Both the position numbers and the translations under genes were made by a program. From Galdieria partita (taxonomy: Eukaryota > Rhodophyta > Bangiophyceae > Galdieriales > Galdieriaceae): a DNA stretch of 64,000 bases. Positions 22,876 through 34,900 of this stretch are shown here, piece by piece (within the stretch, counting starts at the first letter, position 1; each line of letters starts with the position of its first letter). Below the pieces are notes generated by a model. It saw nothing but the letters and a program-made list of their open reading frames with translations. It was not told where the DNA came from and searched no databases. The stretch is taken from assembly GCA_025991245.1 (NCBI GenBank), contig BQMJ01000004.1, positions 280,662 to 344,661 of the forward strand, given 5' to 3'.

Positions 22876-25674
22876 TTAAACTTTGTAATAACCCATTTCC
22901 AATGTAAGTTTTTTCTCTTCTCGGATATCCTCAAAGACACTCGAATCTTGTCGAAAAGATACTCTACGTTCTTCTCTGTTAACAGATCCATCGTCATAAC
23001 CTTCAGATGTACTGCCTTGATGACTTAAGGCTCTATCCGACGGTTCTATGGAGTTACGTATACTTTGTGAAATACTGTTCCAAACTCGAGGCGATTCAAT
23101 ACCAGGTTTCAGAGAGATTCCCACAAGAACAATATTATCTATAGTATCCAAAACTTGAAACAAACTGTATAAGAAAGTTAAATGCCGAACAGCATCGTCA
23201 GGATGCAACGGAAACTGGTTGTCCCACAACGTCAACTCACTCAAATTGTCTAAAGACTTTCGAATTCCAAAATTCGACACTTCCTCGATTAAGTAGATAC
23301 GAAGTTTTCTAAACTCGCCAAACAAATTCTCGTAAGCGTAGAATAACCTTTCATGTGATTCTTCAATCTCCGAAGTATCCCCTCGATGACTTGATTTCAA
23401 TGCAAGCCTTTTTGAAATACTATCAAAGACGTCAGTCGTAGAACTCTTCAGTAACTCGTATTGTTCGTTCATATGAGATAAGTATTTGTTCCAAACTGTA
23501 GTTAAATATTTGCCAGTCAACTCTGGTTTCGAACTTAAAGCAACCTTCATGCATACAAGTCTCCTGAAAATGGAAGAAACAGCTTGTAACATTTTCGGTA
23601 ACGAAGGATGAGTAAAGCCTATCGAAGGATCTAAGTTTGTCACTGTTCTCAACTTTGTCAGTTGGCCTTCAATTAAGTTCAATCTCTCTGCAACTTCAAT
23701 CGTTGGTGTCCATCCCTCAGTTGATGCTTGTTGATTGCATAAAACAAAGTGGTCAATAAAGTCGCAGAACAGCTGTTTTTCCTTATCCATAATATCGACT
23801 AGAGTTTTCTGACAATCCTTGGAAGCTTCGAAAGGCCAAAATACTGCAGACACCACTCCTACAACGAAACAACCTGCAAATACGCTCACAACTCTTGAAG
23901 CTGGATAGACAAAGGTAAAATTGTTGCCATATTGACATGAAACAGTAAAAAACTGTCCAAAAACAAAACCGAGATCTGCTATGATATACGATGGAAAGTA
24001 GAGAGTTGGAACTAGAGCTGCATAAATCCACAAACCCATCCATAAAGTAAGAATATATGGGTCTTCCCCAGCAAACATTGTGGCAGCATATGCCAAGGCA
24101 CTTGAAATTACTGTAGTCAGACAATAGAATAATAGTCTATACCAAGTAAGTTCAACACCACGCATATAAATGATAATAACCATAATGTATGCTGAGACTG
24201 CATTGTAATCTTGGGTGAAATTATAATCTGCTTCAGAAACACCAGCAACCAGAATAGAAGGAACTATAATAATTGCAACACTGAGAACTTGTCGAAACAG
24301 AAATTTGAGATTATCAGTATCTCGCAATAGTTGAGGGGACCGCTTGTAAACTTCAACGGGCTCCCAAATAATTTCCAGCCATGAAAACAAATTCTTCCAA
24401 ATATTGCCGCGTTCTTGTCGTTTTCGATAAATTCCTTGTATATCCTCAAATATTTTAGATACTCCATCATCGAATGTTCTTAAGCTATATGAAAAGAATA
24501 TAACAGAGACTGATTCCAATGAAGACGGAAGTTGCCTTGTACTTCTTGAATAACTATTGGTCCAGAACTGTTCAAAAATGTTTGCAATTTCTTTGTTAAT
24601 GTAATATCGCAGATCATTTGGGAGCTTTTCGAGCTGACTTGGGTCACTGCCTGTTTTTAGACATTCGGCTAAACTTCTTAATAATTTACATAAATGATCA
24701 CAATAATCCTTAAGCGTGTCCACAGACCCGTTGGTTAACATTTGAAATGACCCTTTACTAACAACCCGTTGTCTCCTGAGAATTCCAGCAACAGCTTCAA
24801 TATAAACTACAAGTTGATCAACGTCTTTTATCAGTGTATCCCATAATATCGAAGATTCCTCTCTAAAAGGATGGAGAATATCAGGTTCAAAAGGTATAAG
24901 AGGTACAAAGGTTCGAGTATAAAGGAGCGATGTGTGAATTGCATAACAATCTTCCACTGCGGTAAAGCTTAGATTTTCTTTTTTCGATTCTGCATTTAAT
25001 ACAAAGGACGCAATACGCTCTAATATATCAGCACTTCTGCTTAGATTTTGAGCAACATTCAACCTAAGCTGTGTTCTTGCCAACTTTGGAAAGATACACA
25101 AACCGGCCAAAGCTGCGGCTGCTCCAGACCAAACTGCACTTAGAAGGGTAGGATATATCACGAACCAGGCTCTAGAGGGGGAAGTTTTCACAGTAAAAAT
25201 CAGAGTAGCGCCATACATGAAGTTTACAAGGATACCCATGGGTGTAAGGTGAGGATTCAAACGTATGACAGCTATGAGAAAGCAACAAACTAACATAATA
25301 AAATAAAGAGCAATACCAGAACCATCTGCCATAGCGAGCGAAACTAAAGCTAAAACACTTCCAATTAATCCTGCAACAGCCATCACAAGACCTCCTCTAA
25401 ATACTGAACCTACGTGCGAGTGACTTGCAGCAACGGTGTGAATCAAATACTCCATTATAGCTATATAGCAAACTGTTCTGTCTCTCATAACAGCAAAGAA
25501 TACACATATATTAATTGCTAAGCTAACTAGAGTTATTCTTATTGCTATGAGAGAATTTCTAGAAATAAGAATCTTTCCTAGCCAAATAAGGAAACGGGGT
25601 ACGTCCCTCCAGGAAATAGCACGCGTTTCCTCACAGACACGTGTTAATAAACCTTTCAACACCTGTTTGTTCAT
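22876..25674 (-). CDS. FUSC/ALMT-like multi-pass membrane protein
   Basis: A single exon encodes 932 residues from the first ATG. Two blocks of hydrophobic helices (about residues 35-190 and 460-615), each followed by a long soluble, helical region, give the repeat layout of the fusaric acid resistance/aromatic acid exporter and plant ALMT superfamily. In the first block, MGILVNFMYGATLIFTVK and the glycine-alanine-rich helices before CIFPKLARTQLRLNVAQNL are typical. The C-terminal tail is polar and serine-rich, possibly regulatory. The substrate is likely an organic anion but cannot be named. The open frame continues upstream to 25755 only from a TTG; starting at the ATG avoids overlap with the helicase gene, whose stop is at 25733. 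Confidence 0.65.
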   Translation of the reverse strand: MNKQVLKGLLTRVCEETRAISWRDVPRFLIWLGKILISRNSLIAIRITLVSLAINICVFFAVMRDRTVCYIAIMEYLIHTVAASHSHVGSVFRGGLVMAVAGLIGSVLALVSLAMADGSGIALYFIMLVCCFLIAVIRLNPHLTPMGILVNFMYGATLIFTVKTSPSRAWFVIYPTLLSAVWSGAAAALAGLCIFPKLARTQLRLNVAQNLSRSADILERIASFVLNAESKKENLSFTAVEDCYAIHTSLLYTRTFVPLIPFEPDILHPFREESSILWDTLIKDVDQLVVYIEAVAGILRRQRVVSKGSFQMLTNGSVDTLKDYCDHLCKLLRSLAECLKTGSDPSQLEKLPNDLRYYINKEIANIFEQFWTNSYSRSTRQLPSSLESVSVIFFSYSLRTFDDGVSKIFEDIQGIYRKRQERGNIWKNLFSWLEIIWEPVEVYKRSPQLLRDTDNLKFLFRQVLSVAIIIVPSILVAGVSEADYNFTQDYNAVSAYIMVIIIYMRGVELTWYRLLFYCLTTVISSALAYAATMFAGEDPYILTLWMGLWIYAALVPTLYFPSYIIADLGFVFGQFFTVSCQYGNNFTFVYPASRVVSVFAGCFVVGVVSAVFWPFEASKDCQKTLVDIMDKEKQLFCDFIDHFVLCNQQASTEGWTPTIEVAERLNLIEGQLTKLRTVTNLDPSIGFTHPSLPKMLQAVSSIFRRLVCMKVALSSKPELTGKYLTTVWNKYLSHMNEQYELLKSSTTDVFDSISKRLALKSSHRGDTSEIEESHERLFYAYENLFGEFRKLRIYLIEEVSNFGIRKSLDNLSELTLWDNQFPLHPDDAVRHLTFLYSLFQVLDTIDNIVLVGISLKPGIESPRVWNSISQSIRNSIEPSDRALSHQGSTSEGYDDGSVNREERRVSFRQDSSVFEDIREEKKLTLEMGYYKV

Positions 25675-25732
25675 AAATAATAAAACTCTTTTCACATTTT
25701 TTTCAAAACCCTGCAAGGCTACAAAGAGTTTT

Positions 25733-27687
25733 CTAGAAATTGTCTTGCAACCCAACCAAGCGCTGCAGCTCTTCCAACATCAAAAGTTCATTTTTTCGCT
25801 TCCTTTCTTCATCGTTCTGTCCAATCGACATGCGATAATACTTTTTCCCTAAATCTATTATACATTTCTTGATCGCTTCTTTCAAAGGTTTTCGACTTGA
25901 AATTAGTTTCCGTGATTCTGCTCGAACACAACACTGCATACAAATCACTGTTTCCATAACACTATAAATGAATGCATTAATGCAAAGGTAGAATATATTT
26001 GAAAAATGAGTCATTTTACCTTTCTCTTAAACTGGACCAGTCTACATTGCTATCGTTCATTTCCCTCCATATCAACTTGTTCTTTGAAGTGGTTCTGTCA
26101 ATCTGCCCAAGCAACTTTCTAAAGTGATAAGCTTGATGTTGCAACAAAATGGTACAACCGGTTCCCCTGTGGCCTGCTCTAGCAGTTCTACCGACTCGAT
26201 GAAGATATGTTTTGATATGAACAGGAACATCAAAGTTTATGACATGGTCAATATTTTCCATATCCATACCTCTCGTGACAACGTCGCTACTTACAAGAAT
26301 TTGAAGACGGTGTGAAGAAAAATCTCTGACAATATTACGTCTCTGACGACTTGACAGATTACTAGATAATTCAGCAATATGAATACAATTTTCACAATCA
26401 ATATGTCCTGCAGAAAAGTACAAAGATAAAAAGCGAAATAGTCGATGAGCTGAAGTCTTTGAACTAGCAAAGACAATAATTCCTTAGCCAAATTAGAATC
26501 TCACAAATAATATGTTTAGATTGATATTCTACCTGTCTTAGACAACGGAGAACCAAGATGCTTCAGATACCAAACCAATGAAACAAGCTTCTCTACTGGA
26601 GACTTGCATAACAAGACAAATTCTTCAAGTGCAAATGGCAACCAGTATTTCTGTTTTGCATGTTTCTCATTTGAAGAATTTCCTGAGCCAAAAGATATCA
26701 CATCTCCATTGTAAGTAAAAACAGTTGGATTCAATAGTGACAAGCTAGTTAACTTGGCAACACTATTTGTCTGAGTTGCAGAGAACAAAAGTTTGCGCAG
26801 TGGCTTCCGAAGACCAAGTTCTTCCGTGAAATAAAGTTTCCTATTTTCTGAACCACAAACATCATTGACGTGCAATAAATGTTTTAAAATGGTTTCAATA
26901 CAGTCATAACTTTGACCACTCAATAAACGATCTATTGAAAATTAAGTAGATGCTTTAGAAGCAGTATGTTACTAACCCGTCTCGTCCAACACCAGAAACT
27001 CTACGGTTCTTAGTTGGAAACTACTGCTTCGGTGTATATGTTCAACTAAACGACTAGGGGTGGATATAAGAATGTCAATCTTCCAAACAGCAGAGGGATA
27101 TCCATCCTCTAAAAGATCGATAGTTTCTACAGTTTTCTTTCTCTCCGTTGCAATTGATGTCTCTCCGCCAAGTCCTATTATCTTCAAGTCGCTCTCTCCA
27201 GCCAAAGACAAGAAAACCGAGTAGATTTGATTAACAAGTTCTCTTTGCAAAGCTTAACGATAAATTTTGACAAGGTAATATTAAATACCTCGTAGGTACA
27301 ATCACCAACGCACGTAAACACGGACGTGATCTTCGTAACTTCAATGCTAAAGAACAAATGAAACAGTTCTAGTGAGCTCCAGCTAGTATACTTGCCACTC
27401 AAAATAGGAATTGTGTAGCACAAAGTCTTTCCTGTTCCTGTTGGAGCCTGCACAACGATATCGCCAGGCAAGTTGCTCCTAATCAGAGATTTCAAACGAA
27501 ACGTTTCTTTCTCGGCGTTTTCAACGTACCTATCAAGAGATTTTAAATATTTTATAACCGCCCACTGAAACCGGAACAGCTTAGAAATATTCATAGATAT
27601 CAGCTGCTTCCCTATATGCTCAGGAAGTACTTTGACGTCCTTGTAAGGCCTAAAATCATTGGATGACCACTGCTGATGGTGAACCAT
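25733..27687 (-). CDS. DEAD-box RNA helicase, DDX51/Dbp6-like
   Basis: Six exons (27687-27396, 27346-27289, 27242-26977, 26931-26533, 26482-26020, 25961-25733) encode 568 residues. Motifs are in order: APTGTGKT (81-88), the PTREL block (spliced across exons 2-3), TPSR, DETD at about 202-205 (a DEAD variant), SAT, DVVTRGMD and HRVGRTARAG. The N-terminal LPEHIGKQLISMNISKLFRFQW and the spacing fit DDX51/Dbp6, a nucleolar helicase of 60S ribosome assembly. The C terminus is short and charged. The first intron only fits if its donor is GC (GCAAGT), giving ILSALKLRRSRPCLRALVIVPTR. The last intron acceptor is less certain. The gene is divergent to the pseudouridine synthase with overlapping start codons. 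Confidence 0.85.
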
Positions 27688-28916
27688 AATGAATCATCCA
27701 AACGGATGAAACTTCGAGTCATGGAAAGTATTACGAAGGGAGTTGAGAATTATCAAAGGAAGCAACGCTTTCACAAGAATGGAGTGAGTGACTTGGAAAA
27801 TATCTCGGAGGATCATTATTTTGTAAAAAATAACTACAGATATGTTGTTCCATATCCATTTGAATTTAGGGTGAATACCAAGCAGAGGTGGTTTGGACGA
27901 CGTGTTCTGGAAGTTTTTTCTTGGGAATTTCCACATGGAAGTCAGCAGTATTGGGAGAAAGAATTAACAGAAGGTCGTTTGCTTGTGAATGGCGACAAAG
28001 TCTCACCCGATTTTATATTAAGAAACGGTCACGTTTTGACCCACATAGTTCATCGTCACGAAGCAGCAACAACAACAGAAGAAGCGGAGATTATCTACGT
28101 TGACCCAGACAAAGTTGTCGTAAATAAGCCTGCAAGTTTGCCAGTTCATCCCTGTGGGAACTATAGGAAAAACTCGTTGATTGCTAGACTTTATGTAGAA
28201 AAAGATCTGAAAAATTTACATGTAACACACCGGTAGGTTTCTAATTGAAATCAAACAACGAGCTCACATTTCTTCAAACAGTTTAGATCGTCAAACATCT
28301 GGTTTGGTTATTTTTGCCAGAAACAAGAAATACGCCAAAATTCTTTCTGAAAAATTTCACGAGCGGAAAGTGTACAAGACTTACGTCGCCAGAGTTCATG
28401 GCCGATTCCCTTCGGAAACTGTCGTCTGTAATCAGAAACTTTGTTTTGATGTACATGATTGTGTTGGATCCTGCTCCGATTCAGGAAAGGATGCAACGAC
28501 GGTATGGTTGGCATTCAGTAACGAAATTTTGTTTCTCAAACCTGTAGATTTTCAAACTTCTGTCCTATAACAGTGATTTGGGGCATTCCTTGGTCGAGTG
28601 TAAACCACAAACTGGAAGAACTCATCAGATTAGACTGCATCTTCAATACTTAGGTCATCCAATAGTGAACGATCCTTTATATGGCTTAGATTACGTAACA
28701 AATGACATGGAAAACGAGTTACATTCTCCATCAGTTGATACATTATCTGAAGACATTATTCAAAAAGGACAAGAACTAAACTGTCCAATATGTCCCCGCA
28801 TTACCGTACATGACGCGAATGAGCGTTCATGTTCTATATGGCTTCATGCGAAGGAATATAAAAGCTGCGACTGGGCATTTTCGTCCCCCCTACCTTATTG
28901 GTCGAATTTTACATAG
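27676..28916 (+). CDS. RluA-family pseudouridine synthase (RPUSD/Pus9-like)
   Basis: Three exons (27676-28232, 28282-28501, 28548-28916; introns 49 and 46 nt) encode 381 residues. An S4-like RNA-binding segment (about 90-128, with [20 protein letters not shown]) precedes the synthase core. The catalytic aspartate is D188 in RLDRQTSG, formed across the first intron. [11 protein letters not shown] and [21 protein letters not shown] follow. These enzymes turn uridine into pseudouridine in tRNA or rRNA. The domain order is that of the eukaryotic RPUSD2/Pus8/Pus9 group; the compartment is unknown. Two ATG codons (27676 and 27706) could start it; the first overlaps the helicase start codon on the other strand. 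Confidence 0.9.
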
Positions 28917-28946
28917 GAAACCATCCATAATCATAATAGGGACATG

Positions 28947-31900
28947 TTAGCAACCATAAAACGGATTAGATGCACCTTCGACACCGAAAAGAGAACTTGA
29001 TTGCAAAAGTGCAAACCTGTCCACAGTGTATGCTAAAATCCTTCCGTCAGATAAACCGGCAAGAAGGATACTTTCTTCTGCAGTTAAACATAAGGCACTC
29101 ACAGGTGAGGATGGGCACGGTTGATAGCGATATAAAAGATTTAGATCCCAACTTGAGTATACTGCCACTCCGCTGAGTTCATCTGCAACAAATAAAAGCC
29201 TTCCATCAACTGTTGTGGTATAACTAGTGATATTAGGCGATGACTGTGTTTGACTGCTATTCTCCTGCAAACAAATGTATCGTTTTTTCAAAGGAACTCC
29301 ATTGCCAGTGTACAAAACACAAAGTGCTTCCTTACTTGATATTAAAATTATTTCATTTCGGCAAGTTACAGTAATACCGTCGACCAAAACCTCTTTCGAA
29401 AAATCAAGAATTCTCAGTAAATGACCATTTGTTAAGTTGTGAATCATCAAGGAATTACAAATATCATTACTGGCGATGACTCCAACTTCACTGTTAACTG
29501 CAACACACACAACTGGGTATTCATGTTCATAGAGAACTAATCTTGGTCTTTCTTCAACCACTTTCCTTCGTCTTGCTGCATTTCCTTGTCCTTTCAGTAT
29601 TGCACCAAGTTTAGTTTCGCCACCAGAATAACTCCTGTCCAGCTTCCCTCCCTGAGAATCCCTCACTCTTTCGGGATCTCCCCAAACTATTTCCCAAACA
29701 AAAATAGTGGTATCCTTTGAGCCTGTTACTAACGTTCTACCGTCTGACCCAACAGCCAAACAAGTCACTATGTCTCTGTGCCCTTTCAAAGACTGAATTG
29801 GTCTATGAGCTTCTGATGTAAAACAACAACGTATTGACCAATCCCAGTGCCCAGCACTAATGATCACTTTGCCGTCAAAAGTAACAGCATATAGAGAGAA
29901 TAGACGTGACATTGTCGATGCAGATAAATAAGTCCCTCCAACAATCTCTCCTCTTGAAGATATTTTCGTGTCATTGTTGCTCTCTTGAGAAGAAACCAAA
30001 GTACTCTCTGAAATGTTCTTTGTCTCTGTCTCAAAAGTAAACGGTGAACCTTGTAGATCAGGTAACGGTATCCATTTGTGCCGAAAAACGTACTGCTTAT
30101 TTGTAATACTCACAATTCGGTCACCGGCTTGACATATCTGAATGAAGGAATCATCTGTTCCTATTAGAACTGAAAATTCCAACGCTGCCTTTAAACCCTG
30201 TGGAGTCCAATAAGAAGGCTGCAGAGCTACTCCACTATGATCACGTTGTGGATGACCCGTCTCTTCCAGTAGCTGTGGTGGCGTTTGACCAAAATGTGCA
30301 ATTTGAGTTTCCATCGATTCTCTCAACTCCATATCTTGAATTGACTCCAGGTCGACTGCCCCCTCGTATGTCAGATAGAAAAACATGTTACATGCCTCGA
30401 CAGCTGCTGGACCTCTCTGACGAAAACCAAAGATCAAATCAATCCAGTGGTGTAAATTCAGAGAAACGTATTCACTTTCCAAGGCCTCCCTGTGCACACG
30501 TACAAAGTGTTCAGGTGAACCATTTGCCCACTTTGGCAATATAACATCATTTATCAAATGACCATCTTGCGTTCTGCCAAATGATATGCCATTTTGATTT
30601 CGGAAAATTTCAGGAAAGTAAAAAAACTCTGGAATGAGTTCCTTTACATCTTGCATTGACTGAGTCACTGAATTCCAAGCTCCCTGGAGAGAGTAGAACA
30701 TACGATCAGGATGATCAAATAGACCTCCTTGTAATTCACGAGAAAGTCTCGTGAATGGTTCGACACGAACAAGGTAGTGCAAAACAGATGCAGCTGAAGA
30801 ATAATGAGAACCATAATGAAACGGTGGAATAGTCTTATCAGCCCAAGTTTCAAAACGCTCTCGAAAACGCCTTTCGCGATCTCCACTTTCCACAAAGTTT
30901 GTAGATGGTTGACAACCAACAGGCTTAGTGAGGTCCCGGAATGTTTTTGGATCCGTAAAGTCAAGCTTTTCAGTAGAGTAATCTGCCAAAATCCAAGGAA
31001 ATATTGGATATTGACAAAGATCATTATTTGAACGTCCAGCAAGACGATTTATAATGCACAAATATTCAAAATTGCTTAGTTGGCGTCGTTTCCAGCGAGC
31101 ACAGGCATCTGCTAACAATGACTGAACTGTCTTCCAATCCAACACACAGCGAGGAAACTTAAACGCACCTCCCGCATAGACTGATCGAGGCCCACTCGTA
31201 TTGTGAAAAGGTAATAGTCGGTTCTGGGGGAGGTCTAAAAGTTTCGATAAAAGCTTCAAACAAGTTTTGCATGCTCTTGAAGTTTGAAAGGCGAAAAAAT
31301 AGGATTTCTTGTTTTTAAGAAATATTTCGAAAGCCTTGTGCTGAAGGAGGAATCGACGAAACTCTAAATGCTGGATTTCTTCGAGAGGAAAGGTCATTTC
31401 TTGAATATCATCAATATCTTCCTCACTAGAAGGGATCTTCACGAAATACCCAGGTGATAGTACTCTTTCGGTTTCCTCGTTAAATGGACTCTGGAGAAAT
31501 CGGATACTTCTTTCTCGCAGCTCTAACCTTCCGGGAATAGCTCGTAAGAAACGCACCCAAATGCAACTCCCCGACCACTGAACGTCAGAAGCTGAAGCAG
31601 CAGTTCTCGCAGCCAACAGCTCCATGCTGCTCAATAATGGCGTCGAACCGCTAGAAGATGCTGAAGCGAGTTCAGGTGACTCTATTGACCAGTTTTTGTG
31701 ATAATTTTCATCAAACTGCGGATTTGTCAGATTATCAACTGGAAGAGAAAGGTGTGGACCTGAAATAGTCGTGGAGTGATAGTCCTGCTTCTGACTGGCG
31801 GTATTAATATTCCAGGATGACGATAGAATGCCTTCCACAGTATAACAATTCGAGAGTGAGCACATTTCTTGAGCCGAATCTCTCAATCTGTTCCACTCTA

Positions 31901-34900
31901 TATCCTTGTTTTCCGTTGGCTTGAGCAGCCATCTTCTTTGAAGTGTATCCATTGTCCCAGACAAACTCCACTGAATCTGCTCAGAATTCTTCGTAAGCTC
32001 TTGGTAACTCAGCTGCTTTCGAAAACCAGACACAAGTTTTTTAAACTCGCTAGCCTTTAATCTACTCTTTGCATCACTTCTTACTCCCTCGGGAAAGGTC
32101 AATTCATGTTCTTCCTTTTGAATATATTTGTTTGACGAAAGCGCAGAGGCAACTTGTTCAAGAATTTCAATTGAATGATCGACTCTTTTCTTCCAACACA
32201 TAACAGCAGAAAAAATGAAAGCGCCTCCAGTTTCTTTCCACTCCTGCTCACTCTTCATCAGAGTGGCTAACATTTCATTTCCATGCTTTGTCGACAGGAT
32301 TATCTGTGGATAGCGACTGAGACTCTTACTTTTGAATGGTCTAAAGAAACCAAAAGTTTTGTTTTCAACAGATGGTTTCGACTGTTCCCATTTTCTTGTA
32401 AGGTTTCCTAAAACCATTTCCAGTTCATCTTTCTGGGAGGTCATTAATGGCCTTTGAGTTAACTCAGAAATCAAATGCGTCAAACGTTGTTCAACATAAT
32501 GACGCCATATCTTGTCTACTCTTAACCCTCCATGAGTTTCACCTATGCTTGAGAGGAGAGTCTCATAATAAGAATATTCTTCATGTCGTTTCAATTTCTC
32601 AACCAACACATGTATAATAAATAACAATGAAATCCTCAAGAAGCTCCCTTTACAAAGGGGTTCTACAAAGGTTTGTTCATCAAGTTGGAATGAATTTTCA
32701 CCAGATCTACTTGTTGAGTAACTCATTTCATTTTCATGTTTTCTAAATAAATCCAACACTGCCGATCTAGGAAAAATATAGCATCCAAGGAACTCAGAAT
32801 CACTACCACCCACTTTAGATTCTCGGCTACTGGACACAGAGCATGTATTAAGCAAACCTAACAGGAATATAATTTCTATACAAATTTCGCATATTTCCGA
32901 CTTCAGCTGAAAATGTTTCCGTGTTGCTTCGTCTCCGCTATCTATCTCCCCGATATCACAAATCAGCTCTACAAACAAAAATAACATCGCAAAACCTTCA
33001 ACATTCGTATTCTCAAGTGTTTGAGAACTTTTTGAGCCTACATTCATACCGAACACTCCTTGAGAGAGTAAAAGTGGAACAGCAACATCCTTGACACTTT
33101 GCAGAAACCACATGAGTACCTGCATTGCAAAAGAACCGTCTATAAAACTCCAGGCAGCAAAAACCAGCTCCTCTACATAGTAAAAAGTAGTTACACTCAT
33201 ACCCCAGTCTTCTATAAAATGCTTGAATAGATGGCCAATCAGTTTCTTTGCCGAAGAAATATATGACAGAAACAGTTCATCTCCATCACAAGTTGAAAAA
33301 GAGTTCACTTGAAATAAGCTAATTGTCCAAAAAGACCATAAATCGAAACATAAAAAGGCCTTTGTAAGCCGCTTGCTTTCTTCCAGAAGTGCGACGAGTG
33401 CTTGAATCATGGAGGCCTTACTAATCAAGTTGGCTTCCTTCACTAGAAGCATAAAAATAAGAGGTAAAGCTCCACTACGGACATTTCCACTCGTGGCTTG
33501 CGTGCTCAAAGATCCACCTAAGAAATCGGGGGACATAAGACGCTCAAGTAAAACAACAAAGTCTGAGTCAGTTCCATGTAGAAGAAGCGTCCTTGCAATA
33601 AACAGACACAAGCCACAAATGACATGATTCTCCCATTCATCATCCTTCTCAATCGACAAAGGCAATTCTGTGAGGCGAAATTGTGCAGAAATCCATTGAA
33701 CGCATTCCTTTGAATTCGACTCGAATAAGTCAAATAATTGCGCTACGCTAATGTATAAAAGTTTTGGCTGGGAGGTAGATGTTAGTAATTTCAGCAAAGC
33801 ACCCATTAAATCTTGATGAACTAAAAATGCAACGCATCGAGCTCGATCAGAAATTGCAATGGAATCAATAAAGCTACAAAGTGCATGAAGCGAATAGTCC
33901 AGCTTGGCCATTTCCTCTATATCTATCCCATCTAACGGGCGAAAACAAACAGGTTTCATCAGATTCTCCACTAAAGCCCTCGAATAAGCAAGCTCCAACT
34001 GTTCCAAATAAGAAGCATCAATTTGTTGCGTAGCTCCACTAATAACTAGAAACTGGTTGCCGCTGGTAAAAAGCTCAGAGTATGTAAGAAGATTCTGAAA
34101 ACCAAGCGACATGAAGTCTATAATACGCTTACATAACGTAATATCTCTCGACTCTCTAAGAATCAAAGCCGCACTATCCACATCAAAGTTTGCAATAACT
34201 TCCAAGAAAACTTGCGAGGAATTGTTTTTCAACGAACATAACGCTTCCCAGAAATGAACAGAAACGTCTTGGGTCATCTTGCTCCATAAAAACTCGTTGG
34301 AAAGACAATGCTCCGTAAATAAGGAAACCATCTGTTTTCTATCGGAAACGGTTTCCAAAAGATAAAAGAGCGCATTGACAAATTCCTTAGATGAGAACAA
34401 GAGCTTGGTATCATAAAACCAGGCACCAATATAGTGAAAGATACTCGTGGTCATCCATTCCATCTCAGTCTGCTGATCGTGACAGAAAACTCCGGAAATA
34501 ATCTTTAAAAAATAGCAAATAAGCTCATTAAAGCTCTCCACTATGTCTGAGGAGCATGTACCAACATCCGTCTTATCTAATACCAAAGTACATGAACTGA
34601 AGTTATCAAGTGCAAAAAATAGCTCCACAAGACGCTTTGGACCTCCAATACAGTGCAAACTATCAACAATATTATTTATGGAACAAACTCTCGACTCTCC
34701 AGACGAGCCAGTCAATCTGGCTGCCCCCGATTTTCTTGTACCGGCTATTGCCGAAGAACAATCGGGACAAGTACGAGAATCACCACAACAACGAGGTGCA
34801 TATAGAAACAGAACTGATAAATTCGATAAATTATCGACTTCTCTCACCGACTCTGAAAAGTTTAAATCGCATAGGTCTCTGTCAAACGAAGGTCCGAACT

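Noticed and set aside
25675-25755. N-terminal extension of the FUSC-like protein overlapping the helicase
   Set aside because: The extension starts with TTG. The first ATG is at 25674, so no overlap needs to be claimed.
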